From: Cladocopium goreaui
Taxonomy: Eukaryota; Sar; Dinophyceae; Suessiales; Symbiodiniaceae
Reading direction: 5' to 3'
Length of the DNA: 64,000 nt
Assembly: GCA_947184155.2 (NCBI GenBank)
Contig: CAMXCT020002049.1
Coordinates: forward strand, 54,072-118,071
In this document: positions 23,801 to 30,872 of the stretch, one piece after another
Layout: every line of letters starts with the position of its first letter
Position numbering within the stretch: position 1 is the stretch's first letter
Notes under the pieces: model-generated
Told to the model about the DNA's origin: nothing
Database searches by the model: none
Seen by the model: the letters and a program-made list of their open reading frames with translations, nothing else
Program-made: the position numbers and the translations under genes

Positions 23801-26170
23801 TCCTGGAACCAATGTGGGTGCATTTGGCGAGCACCGCGCAATCCAAACCAAGCGCTGGACCAATTTATCATCGGCATAACCAGCTGCACGTGTGTTCAAG
23901 GCTGTCCAACCATGATATCTCAATTTGCCATGTTCTGGAGACATGTTAGGTGCAGCTTCAAGAACAACCGTGACATTGGTGCGACCAGCAGCATGAGAAA
24001 TTTGGAGGGCTTCATTCCAATCATCCAGATTTTGTACTTGACACAGGAGAGCACCGGTGTCCCCACTGTCAAGAGCGTTGCACAGAGCTGTGGGGCCACG
24101 CAAAACAGTTTTGACGCCCCAGTCCTGGGCACGGGCTTTCCAGGATCTGTCGCGTTGCCATCGTGTTTTTGGCTTAGGAGCACCATCTACCAAATTTTCT
24201 GAACTTTTGAATCGTGTGCTTGGTTTCACTGGCGGGACCGCCTCATGCGGCGGCAGATCTTTCTTTCTCTTGTTTGGTCGCAACATACCACGTTCAGTAA
24301 CTTGAACCAATGTTTTCAACCTTTGGAGCAACCCTTGTGGTTTCTTTGCGGCTCGGGCAGTTAGCTTTTGCAAGGCTTGAATCAGCCCATAGCTGCCATC
24401 ATGGTTCGCATCTCTCTGTTTGGAAGGTAGGCTTTTACCACTACTTTTGCCGGAGCCCTTACCCTTGCCTTTTTTGTTTGAGGCTCCGGAGCTAGAGGCC
24501 TGCAAAGTATCTTTCAACAAAATCTGCAAACCTTGCAGCAGTTTCTGTTCCGGTGTCTCTGGACTGTTTCTACGACCTCCCCCGCGGAAGGAAGATCTGG
24601 GCGGGGAGGCTTGCGAATGCTCAGGCATGTTTTGACAGAATGGGCAAAACTGCGCACGTACGCAAAAGGACAGGAAACGGCCTACCCTATTAAACAAACT
24701 GACTCTTGGCTTTCGGATGCACTTACGATGCAATCGGCAGCGCTTTCGGCCAACTCTTCTGCACTTGAAGACTTTCTTTGGCCTTGCATTCAAATGGTGA
24801 AGTGACAGCATTATCCTGAAAACAGCTAATGTCACCAAATCGATGATGTCAACCCCTAAACCAATCAAAAGCAGATTCACAAAAGAAGGTTCAGTCAACA
24901 GCTTTCGGAAAAAGAAAGCGATGACCATGATCTTGCATGCCAGATGACAGAACCACAGCAGCGCTTTCTGTGCATTCCATGTGAGGAACCGATGCATTGA
25001 AAACAACATTCGCATGAGCATGATGCCAAGGAGTGCTATTCCACAACCTACTATTCTCTTCTTTCCGCACATCAGGACAAGGACCTTGTAGGCCCCGGCG
25101 AAAACGAAAGAGAGGCTGGTCGGATTGGACAAACAAGTATGCAAGCAAAATACGACCGCGGCATTTCGCAAAAAGTGCTTCTGCATGTATGCAACAGAAG
25201 CATCATGTCTGGTTTGGAAACTCCAAATGACGGCTTGTCTGAAACATCGCACACAAATTAAACTGAGGCCTAAACAAACAAGATCGGCACCTGTGAATTG
25301 AAACTGCTGGCACCACTGTGACACTGCAGAGACAACCTCAGCAATCTGAGGCCTTTGCGTGACATGGCAAAGAGATCGGTTGCAGAAAACCAACCCAGAA
25401 ATCATCATTGTAAAAACGCTCCCCCATGAAACAAGCTTGCATGTCCTAGTGGAGCAAAATTGCCAAAGGGTCACGAAATAATAAGACATCATCGCCACAG
25501 CTGACAGCAAACCATGATTCCAAGTTGGTTTGAAATCCGTGTCAACCATCTGCGCAACGCAATTCACCGGTATTTCGAATCCAGGAGTTGCCTGAAAACC
25601 ATCCACGGTGTGTCCAGAAACACACGAAGCATGAGTCTGCAAAATCATGGCTTTGACGTGGAAGAATACAAAAGCAGCAAAAGAGCCCCAAAGGTCCCAC
25701 AAATGCATCCAAGCAGTGGACCACATAGCCACGAAGCGCCGATAGAACTTGAAGCTCCACGGTGACTCAAGCCAGCAAAAACAAGCACAACCTGTTAAAA
25801 TCACCATAATCTTCAAGAGAGGCCACCACACTTTTCTCCCACACACAGTTTTCCTCACCAAGTTCACGATGTGGAAAATCCGGCTCCAACTTTGCATCAT
25901 CCATTCAATCTTACCGGCTTTACTGCACAAACGTCTTGAAACCGCAGCCATACCCATACACACACCAGAAAAGATTGCAAGGACGTCAAGATTCAAATTC
26001 AATGCAACGAATTGATACCTCACGAAGTAGCTAGCACAAAAAAAAGGGACAGTGAGTAAGATGCAATACACCCGGCATTGCACAAACCATTGTCCATCGT
26101 CGTCTCTGTTCATCTCACCTCCGCAGCACAGGGCCAGCACCGCCAGCATGGCTTTGAACAAGCCCGCCAT
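17885..26170 (-). CDS. Retrotransposon polyprotein: membrane region, OTU, zinc fingers, endonuclease, RT
   Basis: The protein has 2,761 residues from ATG 26170; a longer open frame would need a TTG start. Residues 1-520 carry about a dozen hydrophobic segments, followed by a basic cysteine-bearing stretch and lysine/glycine-rich linkers. An OTU-like cysteine protease spans about 1165-1300 (G-N-C-L-F with Cys1176; E-H-Y-E with His1290). Zinc fingers start at about 1411 (C-H-I-C...H-x5-H) and 1472 (C-G-F-C). The APE endonuclease (about 1685-1900) shows S-W-N-C, L-Q-E-P, G-D-W-N and S-D-H at 1894-1896. The reverse transcriptase (about 2120-2470) shows L-D-F-S-K-C-F-D-F near 2290, P-Q-G-D-A-F-A-P and Y-V-D-D at 2381. 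A knuckle C-P-F-C...H-L-S-W-H-C starts at 2692. OTU proteins usually remove ubiquitin; the role here is unknown. Confidence 0.9.
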   Translation of the reverse strand: MAGLFKAMLAVLALCCGGEMNRDDDGQWFVQCRVYCILLTVPFFCASYFVRYQFVALNLNLDVLAIFSGVCMGMAAVSRRLCSKAGKIEWMMQSWSRIFHIVNLVRKTVCGRKVWWPLLKIMVILTGCACFCWLESPWSFKFYRRFVAMWSTAWMHLWDLWGSFAAFVFFHVKAMILQTHASCVSGHTVDGFQATPGFEIPVNCVAQMVDTDFKPTWNHGLLSAVAMMSYYFVTLWQFCSTRTCKLVSWGSVFTMMISGLVFCNRSLCHVTQRPQIAEVVSAVSQWCQQFQFTGADLVCLGLSLICVRCFRQAVIWSFQTRHDASVAYMQKHFLRNAAVVFCLHTCLSNPTSLSFVFAGAYKVLVLMCGKKRIVGCGIALLGIMLMRMLFSMHRFLTWNAQKALLWFCHLACKIMVIAFFFRKLLTEPSFVNLLLIGLGVDIIDLVTLAVFRIMLSLHHLNARPKKVFKCRRVGRKRCRLHRKCIRKPRVSLFNRVGRFLSFCVRAQFCPFCQNMPEHSQASPPRSSFRGGGRRNSPETPEQKLLQGLQILLKDTLQASSSGASNKKGKGKGSGKSSGKSLPSKQRDANHDGSYGLIQALQKLTARAAKKPQGLLQRLKTLVQVTERGMLRPNKRKKDLPPHEAVPPVKPSTRFKSSENLVDGAPKPKTRWQRDRSWKARAQDWGVKTVLRGPTALCNALDSGDTGALLCQVQNLDDWNEALQISHAAGRTNVTVVLEAAPNMSPEHGKLRYHGWTALNTRAAGYADDKLVQRLVWIARCSPNAPTLVPGSVLTGARRPVVQKHGHEQSFVFRISCDMRFIASDNRHHITQGPGKFFRLWLSDLGPNARDLLLHLGDTWGFQKLEAENLVRGFARVKGKDRALQLIKASGSEHKGQVWFLDPARWDGLAETPPRMLWVDKLENEQQIAFARRVAHDSGPFGMARGRVQLALRVKPDDERLKPTSSVWRVETVPFGWDFENVEETLVEAGFSEIDILAKQRRRGGTAWVFKGMRNDDRDQMQIHYDADETCNEPPLDLFLVKQSKRRAPGNVQPLKAENDVLFSLDAFHKKGKGKGKGKGKYKSKLEVPDFATTLALPKSSPPPLPSKDDRGNEAMDVSLISVPDASDVEDEPMHVQGTKCKDQAMLTSPQKTGHDKKRMKVPERLQKVPNPGEGNCLFYCLAQAESTPGKSRSHRQVRAFVVAYMTKHFKKYEDFWDGLSPSNIPMEGGFDDYLQALEKDKAWAGYCEIEAYGEAMRRPVLVVHAKDNVVHAFNSHGDKDVVCLWYKDEHYELIVPSDADIQALWQNAEDGGTKGYRGAAKKARLAADNASICLSQFATPKSSRPSPRLTDFAQSTPAKRSACLTDFASTAKPSRQKTEQSEAEPCGSNPSAASASASVATGRDREITWTCHICNVSFTDKACIVSKRRTDHIRRTHRGTPTTNFKKAVDQYRAPVTAVSYGPTHAAVSWTCGFCMGTLPILPKTHQKASIVAHLRSCAKAPKGATRGDSILRLCKRASVSSDVPHRSILPWKLKHRQMYVQLNKFAKEQGHSLSQVQRRTTGMKKLAGGSKKVIFFMAQHACSICAGYWKTEKSVRAAGPCGGRTARAEWLAMPGRQKCWRQALKERQEALHKAWRLSATERRKLDDAWASAKKKSRKKWPPKSWKRDLTAENIHPHPGPGHPDHWILSWNCRGSCNAWRGLNLLQDEGNLPSVLCLQEPDFEPRQGSQYVERLQKLGYKSWTIPAKPIRTLKREFYRGGLLVALREHLRGGIWDTLACDEGYVMTLDLQSCLLSSVWRRPSQLDGLQFLEYVATVTEEAQRRQIPALWVGDWNETPDDNAASIFLNGSVLAVTDPDQWVPSRFEGKRCLDYGILSGGYGFADCPRYSECKISDHKMFWLRLRLPIFQTDTWRFAWRPNYECPPEVPVEQWRAVLAEQWAAYVPCFSQDPDQDWEYFHQFAEKSMREALHLCGQPVPRPGHARGNLPRVIKAERPQVNTFPARKLVNVLGRLYEVKRQLAKSQGDKKLLQKLWSTWPSEYNELWGSWNHAIEVFEQRIALENRKSKNQRLTEWRTRMRQGGKEVTRWMKPHKPPTPRSVSEDSCATITQTLDCIRSFWQRIWKRDDLVPHLPPEFRTMEALAGPQTDWMPDAALIHQAALRASGSAAGCDGWSGSEVCHFPLVAWDHYRDLVLHWSQLKQFPQAWLQVRQVHLRKDDGGTVGSLRPIAVESIFLRLVSSSYVRTPQVQEWIASRVPEQCHGGLKSRGVATAWRQLNEAFESQEVLASLDFSKCFDFVHPGLAIENMQLQGLPDEWANILMFVWGHQVRWLCLGKAVHPTPEHVQTSMPQGDAFAPLALIMLLIRPLHDVSSIPDLRQVAYVDDRALSAPNVPRLIAGIHRWRSWSATLGLHENVQKMRLVACTAQQKQEINDAGFGEYLRPATRVLGIDFKESDLIVSPVLENRLQEAVFAAHRLQKLPVARDIRMSLYRSRIISLATWGAWFERLPQSQLPSLRKAWHAISYLQGNASRPLFNLLVGHMYHAEFWATMSSIRTMRQVRALWRRMPRPGGWQSFICARMRELNWEFRGPWMFAHEDLGHVDLSNPDEAVVKLTEHKVRESWRRVQFALWKKQNRRDRHYLLDVPYEESRVSDARKLFSLTCDSHQRAVMLGSAHSTACYDKMRGHEVREQCPFCGEQIPPVWEHLSWHCSAEQLSSGRPEVPEDELQNRLAWPTRGCDAYDRAVLHHMARVRATVRENMN

Positions 26171-26223
26171 GGCTTTAAAAGTGCGCCCGAAATGCCTATT
26201 TGCTTGGCTACAAACCTGGGCGG

Positions 26224-26288
26224 CTTGAGCCAATCACCTTGAGCCAATCACCTTGAGCCAAAATGGCTTGAGCCAAAATGGCTACGGT
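26224..26288 (-). other. Dinoflagellate spliced leader with nested relict leaders
   Basis: Reading the minus strand from 26288, a complete 22-base dinoSL (ACCGTAGCC...GGCTCAAG, 26267-26288) is followed without a gap by CCATTTTGGCTCAAG (26252-26266). Two copies of GTGATTGGCTCAAG follow (26238-26251 and 26224-26237). The 15-base unit is what remains when a new leader is trans-spliced onto the AG inside an older leader (CCGTAG), a pattern known from retroposed dinoflagellate genes. The GTGATTGG units look like still older, mutated leaders, but that is inference. The array is the 5' end of retrotransposon copy 2. Confidence 0.9.
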
Positions 26289-27078
26289 GCAGGTTTTGAT
26301 TGTCGAGTTGCTTCAGCTCCTTCAGTTTCTCTTCCTGATGCTGAGTAAGCTTTGACAGCCTCTGCAGACTCCTATCATAGCTGTCCAGAAACTCTGACTG
26401 GTCCACGTGAATCTCTGATCTAGCATGAGGATCCTGTGCCAAAGCTTGCTTCATGTTCAAATTCAACTCACCACTGAGAACTTGATCCCGCAGCATTTGA
26501 GCGATCTCAATCTTGTCGGTCTTCACATTGAAAGCTATCGATGGGGTACCATGTGGCAGTCTTGTTTGATAGGGCAATTCTGCCTGAATCCCCTTGGGAA
26601 TGGCACTCTGCAAGGCCTTTTTCAAAAAATCATGGCGACCGGTGTCGAGCAAATTGTGAATTGCTTCTGTTGCGTGACGAATGTGCCTCGACACAAAGAT
26701 TTGTTGTGTCTCTTTGCACTGAACAATCCACTTTAATTCTGCCGACCTTGTCACTACATCATCGTCAAAACTTGGGACAGTCATCAACAACACGCCTGTT
26801 CTCCACCTGTTGCCATGCTTGGCATCAACCATGGAATGCACCGGGAACTCTTTCTCCAAAAACCTGGTTACGTCAATCTCCTCATAGTCCCACGCCGAGC
26901 CATGCTTAGCCCGCATGTGTTCTACATATGCGATCTCACATTTCTGGCTTCCGCCGCAGCCAACGCCATCCCATAAGTCTTTGTACTTGAGCTCTCGAAG
27001 CATTAATTTTCCTTGGCCCTTTTGGCCAGGAAAAAACACAACTCTGAGAGTCTGCTTCTTCTCAACGGCTTCATGCAC
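26289..27078 (-). pseudogene. TPR-helicase gene, middle exon cut by retrotransposon
   Basis: The exon begins after an AG acceptor (27079-27080) with V-H-E-A-V-E-K-K-Q and continues through V-V-F-F-P-G, W-D-G-V-G-C-G-G-S-Q-K and W-D-Y-E-E-I-D-V-T. All of these are shared with the paralogue at 50.3-52.7 kb. It ends in K-L-K-E-L-K-Q-L-D-N-Q-N-L, where retrotransposon copy 2 starts. In the paralogue this point lies only a few residues before Walker A (A-P-A-G-A-G-K-S), so the whole helicase domain is lost here. Beyond the junction the frame runs into the spliced leader and stops at 26248. Confidence 0.8.
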
Positions 27079-28548
27079 CTTCAAGGTTAGTGTGAGGCCA
27101 TGAACAGTGATTGTCCTAAAACAGCCTGTTGTTCTTCCCCGCAATTGAAATGTGTTTTCTTATGAATGAAGAACCCTGCTGCAACAAGCAGTCTTCGTAG
27201 CTGGTGTGCAACCCATACCCTGGGTATCCCTGGGTGCTGTTTTACGCTGTGTGGAAGAATGTAAAAGATCTCGTGGCGCCAAAGGTTTTGAATAATTACT
27301 TTAAGGGTTTGATGGAACAAGTTTCTGGAGTAGAAATGTAGAAGTGACAGTAAAAATGCATTGTATCGTTGGCCAATTTAGGTACAAACTGTCTAGGTCC
27401 AAAGTGCCTTATTAACATTGTTTGACCTCCGAAAGGTTTCTGGCGAAAAACTCGATGGCAGTTTCTATCGCGGGTTGTTGGGGTCCGGAACTAAGGCCAG
27501 TCGATTTGGCGCAGCGCCAAGAAAAGGCTGCCCTAAGACCCTACGCATCATCTCTCTTTAAGAATGAGAATATATACCAGACAGGGTGCAAATTGGCCAT
27601 CGGAACATGGTAGCGGGTTCTGACTGTGACCTCTGCTATTTTGCAGCGGCGAGAGGCTCAAGAGGTAGTTTTTTGCGCCATCTAGTCTTACCTGCTGAAT
27701 ACATGTCAACACTAGTGGTGCTATGTCACTTTGTGAAGCTGTCGTGATTGCACTAACCTTGCACCATGCTAATCTGAAAAGAGTAAACTGAAACGATGCA
27801 AAGGATGGCAAAGGTTTGGTTTCGTAGGCCAAGCATTATTTCATGTAAATGCGTTCAACATAATTGACGAAGTGGTTTGCACAGTTGTGTATTGGGTGAG
27901 TCAGCCTGAAAGCTTAATTTTCACAATGTTAAACCATGTTATAGACACATATCATATCATATTTCAGATTGATACAGATTGAATGTATAGTCCAGCTCCG
28001 GATTTTGTGGAAGTTGTTCCAACAGCTGGATTTTACCGGCCAGCTCAGGACATGCAGAAACATTCGCAACACACCGCAGTACACTATCACACCGCCCGTC
28101 GCGTTGGTGCTTTGCGATAACCCCAGCAACTGAACAGACGCTTTTGCGGCATTACAACGCTCTTGCGCTAGATTGCACAATAGAACAGCTTGACAAACAC
28201 AGCGATTTCATATGAAGATCACCTGTATACCGTATACCGTATACCATAATATGATATCCCACGGCAAATCATAATTGAGGCGCAACATGTCTAGGAGAAG
28301 ATACACATAGTGCAATGATGCGCCATCCGGATGCAAATCACAATGCATCACGCTCACATCAACATGTTTTTTTCAATGTGTTTGTTGGACCTAGCTTTCA
28401 ACCTCAACATTCAAAGCTGAAGACACACGCACACACACACAAGAAGATATGGAGAGAGAGAAAGAGAGAGAAAGAAAGAAAGAAAGAAAAAAAATAGCAC
28501 TCCGACTCAAATAGTCGCACATGCTCATGTTTTGCCACTGGATTGCGC
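27079..28548 (-). other. Intron with GC donor in the TPR-helicase gene
   Basis: Comparison with the intron-free paralogue places this 1,470-bp intron between K-E-K and V-H-E-A. The donor is AAG|GCGCAA (28549/28548) and the acceptor TTGAAG|GTG (27079/27078), in phase 0. GC donors are common in dinoflagellates. The intron contains a CA/GA microsatellite near its 5' end and no recognisable gene. Confidence 0.65.
28419..28494. repeat. CA and GA microsatellite
   Basis: A short run of CA is followed by GAGA and GAAA units, then a run of A, visible directly in the sequence inside the inferred intron. Confidence 0.8.
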
Positions 28549-29337
28549 CTTCTCCTTCCAAACATGAAACCATTGACATCCCCACGCTGCCCTCTTGCCA
28601 TTCATCTCCCAGTTCCTCTTCGCCTCTTGTCTACGCATCTCCTCCATCTCAGGTGTTGCATTTGCAGGAACAATGACAGCATTCGTCAGCTTCGCCTTTT
28701 CTTGTTCGCGTTTCAACTTGTCGCTGTCAAGTTCTTTCATCTTCACCAAGTAACCGAAAGTCTGAAAGTCCCTCTCCCCGTAAATATCCTTGCAGTAGCA
28801 ACTTCCATCTTTGAACGTATGGTGTTTGCCTAAGCCAGATTCTGGAGTGCTCAAGAAGACGCAGGCCACGCTATCACCATGCAACTCAGCAACCAAAGCA
28901 TCCCATCCCGCGGCAAATTTGCCCGGAAAGGAGATCCAGCAAGCAGAGGCTCCAGATCGAATCTTCCCTTCATATTTAATGTCGCTGGTGTCTTGGGTGT
29001 TGGCGTGTGCTCGCTCTTTCATGACGAAGTGCAAGGTGAATTTCTGCTTTTCATCCATGACTGAGTCCTCATTGCAAAAACTTAGCATGGAACGGACTGG
29101 CTTCGCCCACACTAAATAGGAAATCGCTGCACAAGAAAACCAAGGAAAAGCACCACAGTCCTCCACAGCAGCAGGTCCAGAGCTAGGTGCACGATCTTTA
29201 ATAAAATCGATGCCTGGGTCATGTCTATGTGGTTCTCTCAGAATTTGTTTCAACAGTTGAGCTGCTTCTTCTTCCTTATCCAAGTCTTGCAGAACAACTG
29301 CGAGCTCAGCCTTGGAGTTTATCGCCTTTGGATTGTC
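28549..29337 (-). CDS. TPR-helicase gene, exon with TPR end and N-terminal domain
   Basis: The exon starts after a CAG acceptor (29338-29340). Its first part, N-P-K-A-I-N-S-K-A-E-L-A-V-V-L-Q and E-E-A-A-Q-L-L-K-Q-I-L, has the pattern of a tetratricopeptide repeat. The rest matches the paralogue at 50.3-52.7 kb, for example T-L-H-F-V-M-K-E, S-F-P-G-K-F, D-S-V-A-C-V-F-L and I-Y-G-E-R-D-F. It ends at W-K-E-K with the GC donor of the next intron. No stop interrupts it, so the upstream part of the gene may still be expressed as a truncated product. I do not recognise the domain between the TPRs and the helicase. Confidence 0.7.
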
Positions 29338-30118
29338 CTGCGTCCGCGTTATTCATCATCTATATGACAACTGTTCATCCTGATTGAAACAGCTCTGCTC
29401 AATGGGAATGGTGCCCAGTGCTCACAATTTAAGTTCAACAGCTTGACTCTCGAGCTCATCCGCTGATCAGTTCGTATGCGATCGGGTCCTCCCCGAGCTT
29501 CTGTGAGTGCATTTTCGAGACTTCCTTCAACTTTGTCTCCTTCTCAAGTTTTGGCAAAAAAAAAGTTCGGACTCAAAATATGAAGTCACTCGCTCATCTC
29601 TCCAATTGCGTCTCAAAGAAAATCAATCCTACGACATCCTACAACCAATGAAGATTTCCTTTGGAAACTCTGATGCTTTTTGGAAAGATCGTGAACGCGA
29701 AGACCCTGATGCCCCCTGATGCCTTGTTGCCCAAATGCGAAGAAAAGATACATAATTGGTGTGTTTGGTGGCAGCGTGGATACGTTCTTCGTTTGGAAAT
29801 GTTTAGACGGTTTGAAGATGAGATGTCTCTTGACAAAAACATAATATCTTTGTGTATATATATATATGTAATTTATATATATTACTAGCTATTATTATGC
29901 ACATGTTCTGTAAGTACCAGCGCCAGAAGATTCGCCTGTAAACTCTACACCCAATCCCAACTCGCGTATCTTCAAACAAATCCTCAAGTTGAGATTTCAG
30001 AGTTTGGCTGGAGCGGGCTTTACGGTTGGACACTTGACCAAATGTCGTCCGATGCAAACTTTGCAAAATTAGAATCTTGGCATTTGCTATTGACATTTTA
30101 CATCTAGCAGGCAAATGT

Positions 30119-30159
30119 TGATCAAACATGATCAAACATGATCAAAGATGATCAAACTG
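30119..30159. repeat. Short tandem repeat of ATGATCAAAC
   Basis: About four copies of a ten-base unit (ATGATCAAAC with one variant) are seen in tandem, in intronic or intergenic DNA. Confidence 0.8.
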
Positions 30160-30339
30160 TATATCAAGCAAGGATCCTTGTCGTTGTGAAGGCAGCCGAG
30201 TAAACTCGCAAAGTGGTCGACAGCCCTGTGCATAATTGGGTCGTCCTGGCGTCAAGAAAACTCTGGTTTTCGGCAACAGAAAGCATCTAGCAAAGGGCTA
30301 CGGCTACAGGTTCAATCTTTGGGGTTTTGGGAAGTAGGG

Positions 30340-30512
30340 CTGGCACATGCAGGTTTTTCACACCAACCACAAAGTTCATCCTTCAGATTGGTAGACGGAG
30401 CTCGGCCAAGACCTTCAAATACTTCCTCCAGCTGTTGCTGCGCTGCGGTGAAATCCTTCTGCTGCTGCAGAACAGCCGCCAGATCGATCTTGGTGCTGAG
30501 GGTGTCTCTATC
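30340..30512 (-). CDS. TPR exon (kinesin-light-chain type)
   Basis: After a GTAGGAG acceptor (AG at 30513-30514) the minus strand reads D-R-D-T-L-S-T-K-I-D-L-A-A-V-L-Q-Q-Q-K-D, then F-T-A-A-Q-Q-Q-L-E-E-V-F. This is the D-T-L...L-A..L......A....E.V pattern of kinesin-light-chain-type TPR repeats, which bind protein partners. It joins in phase 0 to the exon ending F-G-K-D at 30636, forming the usual F-G-K-D-x-x-D-T-L junction. The 3' border is uncertain; a GC donor near 30,405 or a site further left is possible. Confidence 0.6.
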
Positions 30513-30635
30513 CTCCTACGCACAGGTCAAGAAACGGATCTGACAGATAAAGTGCGTTTGACCTGCCGAGAGTTCTTTCCCCAAACAATGCTAATTATTT
30601 AAAGATGTCGTTCATCGACTTTTTTGAAAACTCAC

Positions 30636-30872
30636 GTCCTTGCCAAATCGTTGCTCTTGGATCTCCAGGACTTGCTTCAACTTGTTGCTCTCCCAAAGTG
30701 CCTGGTTTGGGGTTTTGTGCGGCCGGCTCTCTTGCATGACAAGAAGACCGAATGCCTTGCTTTCTGCAAGGCTTTGCGGAGATTTTCCTGCCTTGATCTC
30801 GAAAACAAATTTGTTCCACTCTTCTCTGGCCTCCAGTTCGGTGTTGAGATATGTCCAAGATTTCCCAAGCAT
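30636..30872 (-). CDS. Probable first exon of the TPR-helicase gene
   Basis: An ATG at 30872, with an in-frame stop just upstream, opens a 79-codon frame without interruption. The end, L-K-Q-V-L-E-I-Q-E-Q-R-F-G-K-D, is the typical end of a kinesin-light-chain-type repeat. It is followed by a canonical GTGAGT donor (30635-30630). The short intron to the next exon (30513-30635) would be 123 bp. The N-terminal 60 residues have no domain I recognise. The ATG could instead lie in an exon that starts upstream, but no better acceptor was seen. Confidence 0.6.

Larger units (their letters stand above)
17814..26288 (-). mobile_element. Non-LTR retrotransposon copy 2 (right, intact)
   Basis: This 8,475-bp element runs from a spliced leader at its 5' end (26288) to a TAATAA tail (17814). 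It has one uninterrupted giant frame, a 3' untranslated part of 71 bases and no poly-A. Possible 4-bp target duplications CTGC flank it (26289-26292 and 17810-17813). Endonuclease and reverse-transcriptase motifs are complete, so this copy could be, or recently was, autonomous. The domain order APE endonuclease then reverse transcriptase with a C-terminal zinc knuckle is that of LINE-type elements; the long N-terminal part is unusual. Confidence 0.9.

Noticed and set aside
9437-26233. Many plus-strand and alternate-frame open frames of 60-185 codons inside the two LINE copies
   Set aside because: They are shadows of the long minus-strand frame, repeat identically in both copies and show no independent motif.
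26171-26233. TTG start giving a protein 21 residues longer
   Set aside because: It lies inside the relict leader units; the first ATG at 26,170 is the more likely start in a eukaryote.
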